In this document: one piece after another, positions 8,183 to 17,400 of the stretch
Layout: each line of letters begins with the position of its first letter
Position numbering within the stretch: position 1 is the first letter of the stretch
Assembly (NCBI GenBank): GCA_963771985.1
Contig: CAVYVO010000022.1
Location: 1-64,000, forward strand
DNA from: Trebonia sp963771985
Lineage (GTDB): Bacteria; Actinomycetota; Actinomycetes; Streptosporangiales; Streptosporangiaceae
Length of the DNA stretch: 64,000 nt
Direction of reading: 5' to 3'
Notes under the pieces: model-generated
The model's input: only the letters and a program-made list of their open reading frames with translations
What the model was told of the DNA's origin: nothing
Databases searched by the model: none
Made by a program: the position numbers and the translations under genes

Positions 8183-8722
8183 ATGTCGGATGATATGCCC
8201 GGCATGCGGGCATCGCACGAGGATCGCGACCGCGTCGTGGACGCGCTGCGGGTGGCCGACGGTGACGGCCGGCTCAGCGCCGAGGAACTGGACACCCGGC
8301 TGGAGCGCGCGCTTTCAGCCCGGACGCTCGGCGAGCTGGCCGTGCTCACCGCCGACCTGCCGGACGCACCCCCGGCCAAGGAAGTACTCGTGATCAGGCA
8401 GCACGCCGGCAGGTACGCACAGGAGGGGCGCTGGCTGGTGCCTGCGCGTATCGAGCTTCGTACGCAAATGTGCCGGGTCACCCTCGACTCCACCCACGCG
8501 GTGATCACCTCGGGCGTCCTGCGAATCGACGCGGGCATGGTGCACGGCAAGCTGCTCATCGTCAGCCCGCCGGGCATCGTGATCAACACCGACGGGCTCG
8601 CCCTCACCTATTCCAAGCTCAAGCTCCGCTCCAAGAACGCTGCTGCCGATTCCCGTCTCCGCATCGAGCTCGCCGGCAGCCTCGTCCACGCAAAGGTCAT
8701 CGAGCAGCGGCCTCACCGGTAG
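8183..8722 (+). CDS. DUF1707 domain protein
   Basis: A 179-residue protein. Residues 8-60 are a clear DUF1707 domain (MRASHEDRDRVVDALRVADG, LDTRLERALSARTLGEL, VLTADLPDAP), a short helical domain common in actinomycete membrane and regulatory proteins. The rest (residues 70-170) is a beta-rich domain (RVTLDSTHAVITSGVLRID, KLLIVSPPGIVI) resembling the cell-wall-active-antibiotic-response type C-terminus. No membrane helix is evident. ATG 8195 or 8204 could also be the start. It is probably single-gene cargo of the island. Confidence 0.8.
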   Translation: MSDDMPGMRASHEDRDRVVDALRVADGDGRLSAEELDTRLERALSARTLGELAVLTADLPDAPPAKEVLVIRQHAGRYAQEGRWLVPARIELRTQMCRVTLDSTHAVITSGVLRIDAGMVHGKLLIVSPPGIVINTDGLALTYSKLKLRSKNAAADSRLRIELAGSLVHAKVIEQRPHR

Positions 8723-8798
8723 CCTGCGGTGCCTTGAACGGCTCGTCAGCTCCCGCACGGGGCTCCAGCAGGCGGGCCCGGCACCCCAACGCCACCGC

Positions 8799-9017
8799 AG
8801 CGCCGCCCTGCTGAGGCGGTACAGGAGCCATGAGAACCAGGTCGCCGTCGCATGGGTGCTGGCCCGGCCTGCCGTAAGCTCGGTGATTCTCGGCGCCCGC
8901 ACGTTCGGGCGGCTCGGCGGCAACCTCGCCGCAGCCGGCCTGGCACTGTCCGCCGGGGAAACCGCCCTGCTTGACGAGGCCAGCGACCCGGGCTCCCCGG
9001 ACTACCCGTACGGCTAG
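8799..9017 (+). pseudogene. Aldo/keto reductase, C-terminal remnant
   Basis: About 72 codons in one frame, ending at TAG 9015. They read RSHENQVAVAWVLARPAV, SSVILGARTFGRLGGNLAAA and LLDEASDPGSPDYPYG. This is the typical end of an aldo/keto reductase: the last barrel strands, the NADP-binding GARTxxQL region and the C-terminal tail. No N-terminal two-thirds with the catalytic Asp/Tyr/Lys/His is present upstream, and the DUF1707 gene ends only 76 bp before. It is a truncated remnant. Confidence 0.75.
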
Positions 9018-10008
9018 CGCGGGCGGCGGCATCTGGGCCGCGGTCACCCTCATGCTGCCGCTGCGCAGCATCCTGTGGGTCCGGGACCCCGACCAGGCCG
9101 TGGCCGCATCCGGCCGGGTCCGCGCCGGACCGGTGCGTGACGGCCAGGCGCAGAACGACGAGAGGAAGAAAGGCGGCTGACCGGTGACCGAGATGGACCA
9201 GATCGCCCCGCCCTCGACGTCACCCTGTCCTGGCTGCGCTCCGAACCAGCCCGGAGGATTGCGGCCCGCAGGGCTCGCACCAACCGGTTCCCCAGAGCTG
9301 ACGGGGAGGCCAGACACAAAGGCCGGAGGGCTATTTCTGAAGGCAGGTGAGGAGATCACGTCTCGCAGTGATCTCCCGCGGTCGGCCCGGCCCGCACGCC
9401 CGTGCCAGCCGACAGAGCCCGGGTCCCGAACGGATAATCTGAGCGCACAGACTCACATATTCCTACTAATACAGTAGAGATCCATATTCGGCAGGCGGCG
9501 CGCCCTCTGCGAGGAAGGCGATCAGCCTGCGGCTACTTCCGGTGACGGCTGCTAAGGCGGGCAGCAAGGACCGGCGGCCCGCCGCGGTCGGGCGGGACGC
9601 GGCGGACACGGCCTCTGGGGGACAGGTACTTAACCCTGTGCACCCGCCACGCCCCCCTCCAGAGTCTCCGGTTCCCGCGGGCCCCCTGGTAGCCCCGGGT
9701 GGTCAGCCGTGATGCCTAGCGCTGGCGCCAGGGTTTCGGTTGCTGTGGGCTGCGGTGATGCCGTACCCGACGGGCCCAGTGACGTCTTGGGGGGGGGCGC
9801 TGGGTGACGGGTGGCTTGGCGTCTATCGGGACGGTGCTGGGCCGGGTGGCGTAACAGGCCAGGCGGGGTATCCGAGGTGTGGCCGTGACCGGCGGGCGAA
9901 AGGGTCAAATCCACCTTGACCTGCGTATCCGCATCCCCGCAAAATCCCCGCAAGTCCGGGTCCGCGGCGTCGGGGCCCACAAAAAACCCCGCGGACGATA
10001 CCGCCGAA
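9018..10008. other. About 1 kb with no supported gene
   Basis: An open frame to 9180 (IWAAVTLMLPLRSILWVRDP) may be the tail of another lost gene, but I cannot assign it. 9430-9495 is locally AT-rich (ATAATCTGAGCG, ACATATTCCTACTAATAC) and could hold a promoter. The remainder to 10008 has only low-complexity frames, including a G9 run at 9788. Confidence 0.4.
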
Positions 10009-10205
10009 GACCCGCCGGGGCTGCTGGCGGTGCTGGCCGGGGCACGCTCGTTCACCGCGATCGCCGAATGGGCTGCTGACGCCGATGAGCAGACCCTGGC
10101 CCGGCTGGGAGTCAGCAGGGCGGTGCCCTGGCCAGCACGGCCGGCATCGCCGCCGCCCTGCGCTACAACGCCAGGCGTCCCGCCCGGCCGCTCGATAGCG
10201 AGACC
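10009..10205 (+). pseudogene. ISAs1-family transposase remnant with internal deletion
   Basis: Residues DPPGLLAVLAGARSFTAIAE and WAADADEQTLARLGV match the N-terminal DDE_Tnp_1-associated domain of ISAs1 transposases; compare VAMLASAKNYREIAGHAADI in the intact element at 28307. In the same frame the sequence then runs into ASTAGIAAALRYNARRPARP, typical of the very C-terminus of ISAs1 transposases. Some 300 central codons, including the DDE triad, are missing, leaving a short internally deleted relic. Confidence 0.6.
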
Positions 10206-10230
10206 GTAATTCCAGCGCTTGCGCATGAAC

Positions 10231-10914
10231 TTAGTGCTCTTGGGCGGCCTGTGTGATGACAGCGGCCACGACGGCCGGCTGGGACACGTAGACGGCGTGG
10301 CTGGCAGGAGTCTCGGTGACGGCCGCTTTGGCCCGCTCGGACATGGCGCGCTGGGCGGGGGGCGGGATCATGTGGTCGTCGGTGGTGACCAGGTACCAGG
10401 ACGGCTTGGTCCGCCAGGCCGGCTCCGAGACCGCCCCGTTCAGCGCGTCAACGCCAAACCCGACCTGAGAGTCAGCCATGAACGCCGCCAGCTTCTCGGG
10501 CACATCGGCGGCGAAGGAGGCCGCGAACTTGTCCCGGTCCAGGAATAGGAACCCGTCCTGGGGCGGCAGGATCGGCGGAGCCGGCGCGCCGGGCGGCGCC
10601 TCGGCGATCAGCGTGCTGAGCGACTCGCCCTTGTCGGGCGCGTACGCCGCGATGTAGGCGAGCGCGGCGACGTTGGGATGGTTTCCGGCCTCGGTGATGA
10701 CGGCGCCGCCGTAGGAGTGGCCGACCAGCACGGCGGGGCCGCCGAGGCCGTCGAGGATCTGGCGGGTGGCGGCGACGTCGCCGGTCAGCGACAGGGTGGG
10801 GTTCTGCACGACTGCTACCCGGTAGCCGTCAGCGGCGAGGTGGTCGTAGACGCCCTGCCAGCCCGATCCGTCCACGAAGGCACCGTGCACGAGCACGATG
10901 TTCCTGATTGCCAT
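10231..10914 (-). CDS. Alpha/beta hydrolase
   Basis: A 227-residue alpha/beta hydrolase. The oxyanion strand NIVLVHGAFVDGSGW, the nucleophile elbow VGHSYGGAV (Ser about residue 77), and late Asp (TTDDHMIPP) and His (ASHAVYVSQP) complete a triad. There is no signal peptide. It resembles the short EstC/salicylate-esterase-like hydrolases common in actinomycetes; the substrate is unknown. ATG 10914 follows AGGAG at good spacing. It is the last gene before the convergent remnants and lies 130 bp downstream of the NB-ARC regulator on the same strand. Confidence 0.88.
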   Translation of the reverse strand: MAIRNIVLVHGAFVDGSGWQGVYDHLAADGYRVAVVQNPTLSLTGDVAATRQILDGLGGPAVLVGHSYGGAVITEAGNHPNVAALAYIAAYAPDKGESLSTLIAEAPPGAPAPPILPPQDGFLFLDRDKFAASFAADVPEKLAAFMADSQVGFGVDALNGAVSEPAWRTKPSWYLVTTDDHMIPPPAQRAMSERAKAAVTETPASHAVYVSQPAVVAAVITQAAQEH

Positions 10915-11044
10915 GATCGCTCCTGACCCGGAGGGACAGGCCTTCACGCCCGTCCCGGTGTTCTTAAGTCAAGTGGCAGGGAAGCAGCCAGACCAGGCAG
11001 AGCAGCACGCAGAAGTAACACGCAGACACGCCGCCGACAACCGT

Positions 11045-13315
11045 TTACGACGAAATCAGGGGGGCCGCCAGGGCGTCACAGCGGCTGCTCCCCTCGGCGT
11101 CATCGATCGCCTTGAAGACCTGCGCCGCCCGCGCATAGGTGCGGCGGCTCTCGCCGGTCCGGCCATCCTCGGCCAGCAGCGCCGCCAGTGACTCCAGAGC
11201 ATCGGCCTGCCGGAAGTCCGGCTGGAACGCTCCCATGAGACCGATCGCCTCGGTGAGCGTGGTGATCGCTTCGGTCCGGCGGTCGAGAGCTCCCAGGCAC
11301 TGGCCGATCCAGAGCAGCGCGTACGGTCGGCTCTGCGCTGCGATGGTCGGTGTCATCTCCGACTCCTCGTCGTCGATCAGAGCCAGGGTCTTGCGGAAGT
11401 AATCCAGCGCCTCGCTGTAGCGTCCCTCATCACGACGGCAGAGTCCGATGAGGGAGAGGCACTGGACGTAGGAGCCGATGTCGCCGAGGGTCTTGAACGT
11501 CTCCGCCGCCCGGGACGCCGACGCGGCAGCCTCGGCGAGTCGTCCGAGCATGAGCTGCGCTCGCCCGGTGTACTGGTGTGATGCGGCGATCTGCGCCGTG
11601 GCGCCGCTCCGGGTGGCCAGATCCAGCGCCTGCGTCGCGTACCGCAGCGTGGCCTGCGGGTCGCTGGGCGGCACCCAGTGCACCCAGGCCAGGTAGTTCA
11701 GCTGGGCCGCCTGCTGCGCCAGATCACCAAGAGCAGCGGCAGCCTCCGTGCCAAGGTTGAACACCTCGTGCCAGTGCGAGGCATGCGCCCACCGGTCGCA
11801 GAACCAGTGCATCGACTCCGCGCAATCCAGGACTAGGGAGTGCTGCCCGCTGACCACCGCGGACCGCAGCGCACCCAGCCAGTTGTCCACGTTCACGCGC
11901 AGCCACAGCTCGGCATCCTCCGTGGAGGACACGACGGCGAGATCTGGGTCAGGCCGGGCGGGACGGCCGAAGCCGGGCTCGAACCACCGCCCGGCCATCG
12001 TGGCCATCCGCAGCAGCCACGACGTCACCCTCCCAATCAGTGCCTCACGCTCGGTCAGGGACTCCTCCTGAAGCCGCGCACGGGCAAAGAAGCGGACCAG
12101 ATCATGGAACCGGTACCGGCCCGCGGCGCTGTCCTGCAGCAGGCCGAGGTCGACGAGCTCGTCCAGAGCGTCCCAGGCGTCCCCGGCCGACATCCCACCC
12201 GCGACCGCCGCGAGGGTGGCGTCGAAGTCCCGGCCAGGTACCACGGCCAGCCGCCGGAACACCCGCCGTGCGGAATCTGCGAGCTGCTCGTACGACATCG
12301 CGAACGCGCTGGCGACCTCCAAGTCGCCGGCCTTGAACTGATCCAGACGGCGCTCCTCGTCCGCCAGCCGGGCAGCGAGTTCGGCGGCATCCCATCCGGG
12401 CCGGCTGACCAGCCGGTTCCCGATGATCCGCAGCGCCAGAGGCAGGCCCTCGCACAACTCGGCGAGCCGGGTAAGCGCCGATTCCTCGTCGGAGGCGGCA
12501 CGTTCACCCAGGATCCCGGTCAGCAGCTCCTTGGCCTCCGGCAACGCCAGGGGCCCCAGAGCGAGCCGGCGTACACCCTCCAGGCCAGCCAGGAGCCGCC
12601 GGGAGGTGATCAGCGCCCGGCTCGGGCTCTCACCCGGCAGCAGCGGGCGCACCTGCTCCTCCGACCCGGCATTGTCCAGAACGATCAGGGCACGCCTGTC
12701 CCGCAGCACCGACCGGTACAAAGAAGCGCGCCCCTGGATATCACCCGGGACCTGCTCATCCACGACACCGAGCGCGCGAAGCAGCAGCCGCAGCGCGTCA
12801 CCGGCAGCCATAGGCCGTTGGGACATACCAAACAGATCGAGGAAGAACACCCCACCAGGAAAGCTCGGCCGCAGCACATGGGCGGCCCGGACGGCGAGCG
12901 TGGTTTTCCCCATGCCCCCCGAGCTTGTGATGAGGCCTACCACGCTGGCACCCTGCGGACTCTCGGCATACGCCAGCTCGCTCATCCAGGCCAGCTCCGC
13001 GGCGCGGCCGGTGAAGTCGTCAACCAGCCGTGGCAGCTCACACACACCAGCCGGACGTGTCCAGTGATCCCGCAGCCGACCATCACGCGCCAGCTCAATA
13101 AACTGCTTGCGATCATCCCCCTCCAGCACAAGCGCATCCGCCAAAGCGGTTACGGTCCGGTGCTGAGGCCCCTTGCTCCGTCCGCGCTCCATATCCGACA
13201 AAGTCCGGGCGCTAACCCCCGACACTTCAGCGAGCTGCTCTAGCGTCAGACGCGCCGCACGACGATGACCGCGCAGCATCTCCCCGAAACCCAGATGTCC
13301 AGTGATGGAACACAC
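11045..13315 (-). CDS. HTH / NB-ARC / TPR regulatory ATPase
   Basis: About 756 residues with three parts. An Xre-type HTH (MLRGHRRAARLTLEQLAEVS, GVSARTLSDMERG) lies at the N-terminus. An NB-ARC ATPase occupies about 85-400, with P-loop SSGGMGKTTLA, Walker B RRALIVLDN and GLPLALRI. A C-terminal TPR-like solenoid follows (about 450-750; repeated AAASASRAAETFKTLGD type helices). Such AfsR/SARP-derived proteins without the activation domain act as signal-integrating regulators in actinomycetes; the target and ligand are unknown. GTG 13315 keeps the conserved FGEML segment; ATG 13279 is an alternative. Its neighbours are mobile elements, so it is probably transferred cargo. Confidence 0.85.
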   Translation of the reverse strand: MCSITGHLGFGEMLRGHRRAARLTLEQLAEVSGVSARTLSDMERGRSKGPQHRTVTALADALVLEGDDRKQFIELARDGRLRDHWTRPAGVCELPRLVDDFTGRAAELAWMSELAYAESPQGASVVGLITSSGGMGKTTLAVRAAHVLRPSFPGGVFFLDLFGMSQRPMAAGDALRLLLRALGVVDEQVPGDIQGRASLYRSVLRDRRALIVLDNAGSEEQVRPLLPGESPSRALITSRRLLAGLEGVRRLALGPLALPEAKELLTGILGERAASDEESALTRLAELCEGLPLALRIIGNRLVSRPGWDAAELAARLADEERRLDQFKAGDLEVASAFAMSYEQLADSARRVFRRLAVVPGRDFDATLAAVAGGMSAGDAWDALDELVDLGLLQDSAAGRYRFHDLVRFFARARLQEESLTEREALIGRVTSWLLRMATMAGRWFEPGFGRPARPDPDLAVVSSTEDAELWLRVNVDNWLGALRSAVVSGQHSLVLDCAESMHWFCDRWAHASHWHEVFNLGTEAAAALGDLAQQAAQLNYLAWVHWVPPSDPQATLRYATQALDLATRSGATAQIAASHQYTGRAQLMLGRLAEAAASASRAAETFKTLGDIGSYVQCLSLIGLCRRDEGRYSEALDYFRKTLALIDDEESEMTPTIAAQSRPYALLWIGQCLGALDRRTEAITTLTEAIGLMGAFQPDFRQADALESLAALLAEDGRTGESRRTYARAAQVFKAIDDAEGSSRCDALAAPLISS

Positions 13316-13557
13316 CCTTCCCAGCAGGCAGACACTCCACCCGCCACAACCGGGCCGCAAGCCTACCCCGACCACCCTAAATCACGTTTGCTTGGAAAGT
13401 CCGCCGGACGATTGGCTCGTGTACACGGTAAGACGATGGTGTTCCCGCAGTCCGCCAGACGCGTCAGGCTACACACCCGGAACCCCGCGACCACCGCTGA
13501 TTGGGCTCGTGGGGGAAGACCGCCACAGCGCTGAGTCAGCGGAATGGACGAGGGCGT

Positions 13558-15587
13558 GACACCTGCGTTCCGCAGGTCCGGATGGGTTTCGTGACACGTT
13601 CAGGAGTGAGTCTGCAGGTCAGGGTGGCGGTGCTGGTGACGGGGAACCAGATGCCATAGTGACACGATTTGCATGTTGAAGACCTTTCTGACTGTGACGT
13701 TGCGGTATATCCTGGTGACGTGTTCGTGCGGGCTGCGACGCGGCGGAACAAGGACGGCAGCGCCGTCCGCTACGTGCAGCTGGTCCAGAACCAGTGGGAC
13801 CCGGCGGCGAAGTCGTCGCGGATGCGGGTGGTGCACAGCTTCGGCCGTGAGGACCGGCTGGACCGGGCCGCGGTGGAGCGGCTGGCCGGGTCGCTGGGCC
13901 GGCTGCTGGGCCAGGAGCCGGCCGGCGCGGCCCCGGAACTGGCCTACGCCGGCTCGGTCGCCTTCGGCGGGACCTACCTGCTGGACCAGCTGTGGCAGCG
14001 GCTGGGGATCGGCCCGGCCATGACCGCGATGCTGGGCGGGACCCGCCGCGACGCGGCGACCGAGCGGGTGCTGTTCGCGCTGGTCGCCAACCGGGCGCTG
14101 GATCCCTCCTCCAAGCTGGCGGCGGCGCACTGGGCCGGCCGCAGGGCCCATATCGACCGGCTGCCGGCGACGACCGACGATGCGTGCTACCGGGCGATGG
14201 ACTGGCTGCACGAGGTCCGGCACGCCCTGGAGCGGCAGGTGTTCAGCCAGGTCGCGGCCGCCTTGGACCTTGAGGTCGATCTGCTGTTCTTCGACACGAC
14301 CTCGACCTATTTCGAGGTGGAGGACGAGGACGAGCCAGTCCCGCGGGACCAGGACGGCAGCCCCGTCCCCGCGGCAGGCGCCCCCGCCGGGGACGGCGGC
14401 CAGGCGGCCGACAGCAGCGGGGACGCGGGCACGGTCGGCGGGAACGGCCAGGAAATGGCCGGGTTCCGCGTGTTCGGCAAGTCCAAGGACTACCGCGATG
14501 ACCTGCCCCAGATCGTGATCGGCATGGCCGTCACCCGCACCGGGATCCCGGTCCGGATCTGGTGCTGGCCCGGGAACACCGCCGACTCCGCGCTGATCCG
14601 CCAGGTCAAGCACGACATGCGGGACTGGACGCTATCGAAGGTCGTGTGGGTCGCCGACCGCGGGTTCACCTCGAAGGCCAGCCGCCGCTACCTGCGCCGC
14701 GGCGACCACCACTACATCATCGGGGAGAAGCTGCGCTCCGGCTCCGCCGAGGCCGCCGCCGCGCTGTCCCGGCAGGGCCGCTACCAGGAGATAGCCGGGA
14801 ACCTGCGGGTCAAGGAAGTGCGGATCAGCGACGACGAGCGGTTCGTGATCTGCCGCAATCCCGAGGCAGCCGAGCGCGACGCCGCGATCCGGGCCCGGCT
14901 GCTGGCCAGGCTCAGGGAGATGACCGGCGGCACCGACAAGCTCAGCGCCGCCAAGCGCGCCGAGCTGCGCGGGGTGATCTCCGCTAAGCCGGGGCTGAAC
15001 CGGTACCTGCGGGTCACCCCCGGCGGGCTGCTGCGGATCGACGCCGCGGCGGTCAAGGCCGAGGAGAACCTTGACGGCAAGTACCTGCTCCGCACCTCCG
15101 ACCCCCGGCTGTCCGCCGCCGACATCGCCCTGGGATACAAGCAGCTCCTGGAGGTCGAGCGCGGCTGGCGCGACCTCAAGCAGGTCATCGACCTGCGCCC
15201 GGCCTGCCACCGGCTGGAGCAGCGGATCCGCGCGCACGTCATCTTGTGCTGGCTCGCCCTGCTGCTCATCCGGATCGCCGAGACCACCGCCGGCACCACC
15301 TGGAACAAGATCAGCGACGAGCTCAGCCAGCTCACCCTCGGCACCTTCACCGGCCCGGCCGGCACCTGCCGCCAGACCGCCGACCTCACCCCCGCCCAGC
15401 GCGGCATCCTCGCCAGCCTGCAGATCCCCTGCCCGAAGAAGATCATCCAAGCCGCCCCCGCGGGCCCTGACCAGGACCGCGCCAGCCCCTAGTGACACGC
15501 CCCGTCACCACGGAACCGCCCATTCCCGCAGGTCAAACCACAGATCCGCATACCAGGCCCGGCTCACATCTGCGGAACGCAGGTGGC
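13558..15587 (+). mobile_element. IS1634-type insertion sequence (first copy)
   Basis: A single transposase gene is flanked by inverted ends. The left end 13558-13577 contains ACCTGCGTTCCGCAG, and the right end 15568-15587 contains its reverse complement CTGCGGAACGCAGGT; the full 20-bp ends match at 18 positions. The motif CTGCG-TTC-CGCAG is itself a small palindrome, so the ends could also fold alone. No clear target duplication is visible outside the ends. The boundaries are therefore probable, not certain. Confidence 0.55.
13720..15492 (+). CDS. IS1634 family transposase
   Basis: A 590-residue DDE transposase. The N-terminus FVRAATRRNKDGSAVRYVQL is family-typical and fixes GTG 13720 as the likely start (TTG 13669 is longer). 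The acidic triad is readable: LFFDTTSTYFE (first Asp), VVWVADRGFTSK (second Asp) and LLEVERGWRDLKQVI (Glu). A Gly/Ala/Asp-rich insert (about 220-265) interrupts the region after the first Asp. No frameshift or internal stop is seen, so the enzyme looks intact. Confidence 0.88.
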   Translation: MFVRAATRRNKDGSAVRYVQLVQNQWDPAAKSSRMRVVHSFGREDRLDRAAVERLAGSLGRLLGQEPAGAAPELAYAGSVAFGGTYLLDQLWQRLGIGPAMTAMLGGTRRDAATERVLFALVANRALDPSSKLAAAHWAGRRAHIDRLPATTDDACYRAMDWLHEVRHALERQVFSQVAAALDLEVDLLFFDTTSTYFEVEDEDEPVPRDQDGSPVPAAGAPAGDGGQAADSSGDAGTVGGNGQEMAGFRVFGKSKDYRDDLPQIVIGMAVTRTGIPVRIWCWPGNTADSALIRQVKHDMRDWTLSKVVWVADRGFTSKASRRYLRRGDHHYIIGEKLRSGSAEAAAALSRQGRYQEIAGNLRVKEVRISDDERFVICRNPEAAERDAAIRARLLARLREMTGGTDKLSAAKRAELRGVISAKPGLNRYLRVTPGGLLRIDAAAVKAEENLDGKYLLRTSDPRLSAADIALGYKQLLEVERGWRDLKQVIDLRPACHRLEQRIRAHVILCWLALLLIRIAETTAGTTWNKISDELSQLTLGTFTGPAGTCRQTADLTPAQRGILASLQIPCPKKIIQAAPAGPDQDRASP

Positions 15588-16363
15588 AGGCATGGCAAAC
15601 TGAGCAGGCAACGAAGCTCCCGGTGAACGAAAATGGTCTCGACAACCACGTTCCTACCAGGAGCTTTGCTTTGCCCAGAGTTCCGGCGAACCCAAGGGTC
15701 CGTGACGGGGAGCTGCAGGGTATTCATCCGGGATGGGCGGATCCGGCCCCTGGGTTCGTGCGGACCGCCGGGCAAACGCGGTCGTGATGCCCCGGGACCG
15801 GGTCCCGCCGGGGTCCTTCCTGCCCCCGCCGCCCGACGATCCGTTCCCGGGCGGGCAGGTCAAGGGCACCCTGCGGGTGTCGCTCCGCGATCGCTGCGCG
15901 CCCCCCCTGACATGCCCGTCCGCTCGCAGGACTGGCAGCTACCGGGGTCAGCGAGGCGCCTGGCCACGCCGCGCGGCGGATCGGACGATTAAGTTTTCGT
16001 CGCTGTCGCCCTAGTGCAATCGGAACGTTACAGGCCTAGGATTGTCCGATCCGGTCGTATTTGGGGCTAGGCGACCGGTAAGCGTGATCTCAGAGCCGCG
16101 GTGATAATGTCCGTTTCGCTATCGGCCCGTTCCCGGGCTGACCTGGCGAGTGACGGCATTGGCTCCGGGCCGTCCGGTCGGGCCGTGCGCGGTGGCCTGG
16201 CTGCCGCTGTGTATCGCAACTGCCGCCCGACTTGGACGCGTGGCCGTTTCCCGGCCATGCGCGGCCGTCATCCGGGAACCGGGCGTGCGACGTCTTCGTG
16301 GTCAGGCTCATCGCTTCGCGAGGGCCGCCGGCGTAAGGCGAGAAGTCAGGGAGGGGAACAATT
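15588..16363. other. About 775 bp with no supported gene
   Basis: Both strands hold only proline/arginine-rich shadow frames. Nothing matches a gene, RNA or repeat that I recognise. The last 30 bases contain the strong ribosome binding site (GGGAGGGG) of the following secreted-protein gene. Confidence 0.4.
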
Positions 16364-17308
16364 ATGTCCGCTTACCGATGGCTGGCGCTGCTGGCAGCGC
16401 CGGCCGCAGCACTCGCGCTGACGACGCTCGCGATGGCGTCCACCGCCGCTCCCGCGGCGTCATATGCCAAGGCGGGTGGCACTGAGATCATCGTGGCCGA
16501 TACGCCGTTCGGCCCGTCGCTGGCGGTCGGCTCGGGGCCGTACAAGAACCACTCGCTGTACTTCATCAGCTCGGATAACCCGCCGAGTTACGGCTGCACC
16601 ACCGTGGTGGTCAGTTTTCCGGGTGCGCCGGCGGGGGCCACCTGCACCGGTCCGTCGAACGACCAGAAAGCCGAATGGCCGGCCATCACCACCAACGGCA
16701 ACCCGGTCGCCGGCCCGGGCGTCAGCCAGGCGCTGCTCGGCCGGGTCAACCGCAAGCACGTCGGGTGGCAGGTCACCTACGCCGGGCACCCGCTGTACCT
16801 GTTCGAAAAGGGGGGCGCGGCCACCGGCGAGGGCTATTTCGAGCCCGGACCGCGGCTGCCGCCCTGGCACGGGATCTGGTGGCTGATATCCGCCGACAGC
16901 GCGCCGGCGCCGTGGACCGGGACCCTGACCACGACCACGATCGGCGGCAAGACCGTGCTCGCCGAGCCATACCTGACCGCGGCCGGCTGGGTCAACTTCC
17001 CGCTGTACACCTTCAGCGGTGACGAGCCGTATGCCTTTTCCGAGTGCACGCCCAACCCGACGTGCAGTCGCGCCTGGCCTCCGGTGCTCACCAGTGGCTC
17101 GCCCGGCCTTTCGGGCGTGCCCGCCTCCGCTGCCGGCGAGATCGCCGTCCCCGACGACGGCACCCAGGTGACCTGGTACGGTCATCCGCTCTACCTGTTC
17201 AGCAACGAGAAGCTCGCGCCCGCGCCCAACGGCGCGCCCGTGCCGGCCGGTAACGGCAACGGCATCAAGGCGTTCGGCGGCACCTTCAGCCTCGCCGCCA
17301 ATCCGTAG
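16364..17308 (+). CDS. Secreted protein with two lipoprotein_15-type repeats
   Basis: A 314-residue exported protein. The signal peptide is MSAYRWLALLAAPAAALALT with cleavage probably after the Ala-rich stretch near residue 34; there is no lipobox Cys. Two repeats of the secreted-repeat family (PF03640 type) follow, each with a Trp-Pro pair (EWPAITTNG, AWPPVLTSG) and a Tyr-Gly/Ala-His-Pro-Leu-Tyr motif (YAGHPLYLFEKGG, WYGHPLYLFSNE). The family is extracytoplasmic and of unknown function. A strong GGGAGGGG lies before ATG 16364, and a perfect terminator follows. Confidence 0.82.
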   Translation: MSAYRWLALLAAPAAALALTTLAMASTAAPAASYAKAGGTEIIVADTPFGPSLAVGSGPYKNHSLYFISSDNPPSYGCTTVVVSFPGAPAGATCTGPSNDQKAEWPAITTNGNPVAGPGVSQALLGRVNRKHVGWQVTYAGHPLYLFEKGGAATGEGYFEPGPRLPPWHGIWWLISADSAPAPWTGTLTTTTIGGKTVLAEPYLTAAGWVNFPLYTFSGDEPYAFSECTPNPTCSRAWPPVLTSGSPGLSGVPASAAGEIAVPDDGTQVTWYGHPLYLFSNEKLAPAPNGAPVPAGNGNGIKAFGGTFSLAANP

Positions 17309-17350
17309 CAGTTCATCCCCAAGGAAACCAGCACAGAGAAACCAGCACAG

Positions 17351-17382
17351 AGAAGCCGGACGGGCCAGCCCGTCCGGCTTCT
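17351..17382. terminator. Strong bidirectional hairpin terminator
   Basis: A perfect 14-bp stem (AGAAGCCGGACGGG 17351-17364 with CCCGTCCGGCTTCT 17369-17382) closes a 4-base loop. It lies between two convergent coding ends (17308 and 17401), so it could stop transcription from both sides. There is no long T run, as is common in actinomycetes. Confidence 0.85.
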
Positions 17383-17400
17383 CGCGCTTCTCGCCTCCGG

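Noticed and set aside
13600..14613. Long minus-strand open frame opposite the first IS1634 transposase
   Set aside because: It is antisense to a clear transposase, with Arg/Gly/Pro-rich composition typical of GC-rich shadows.
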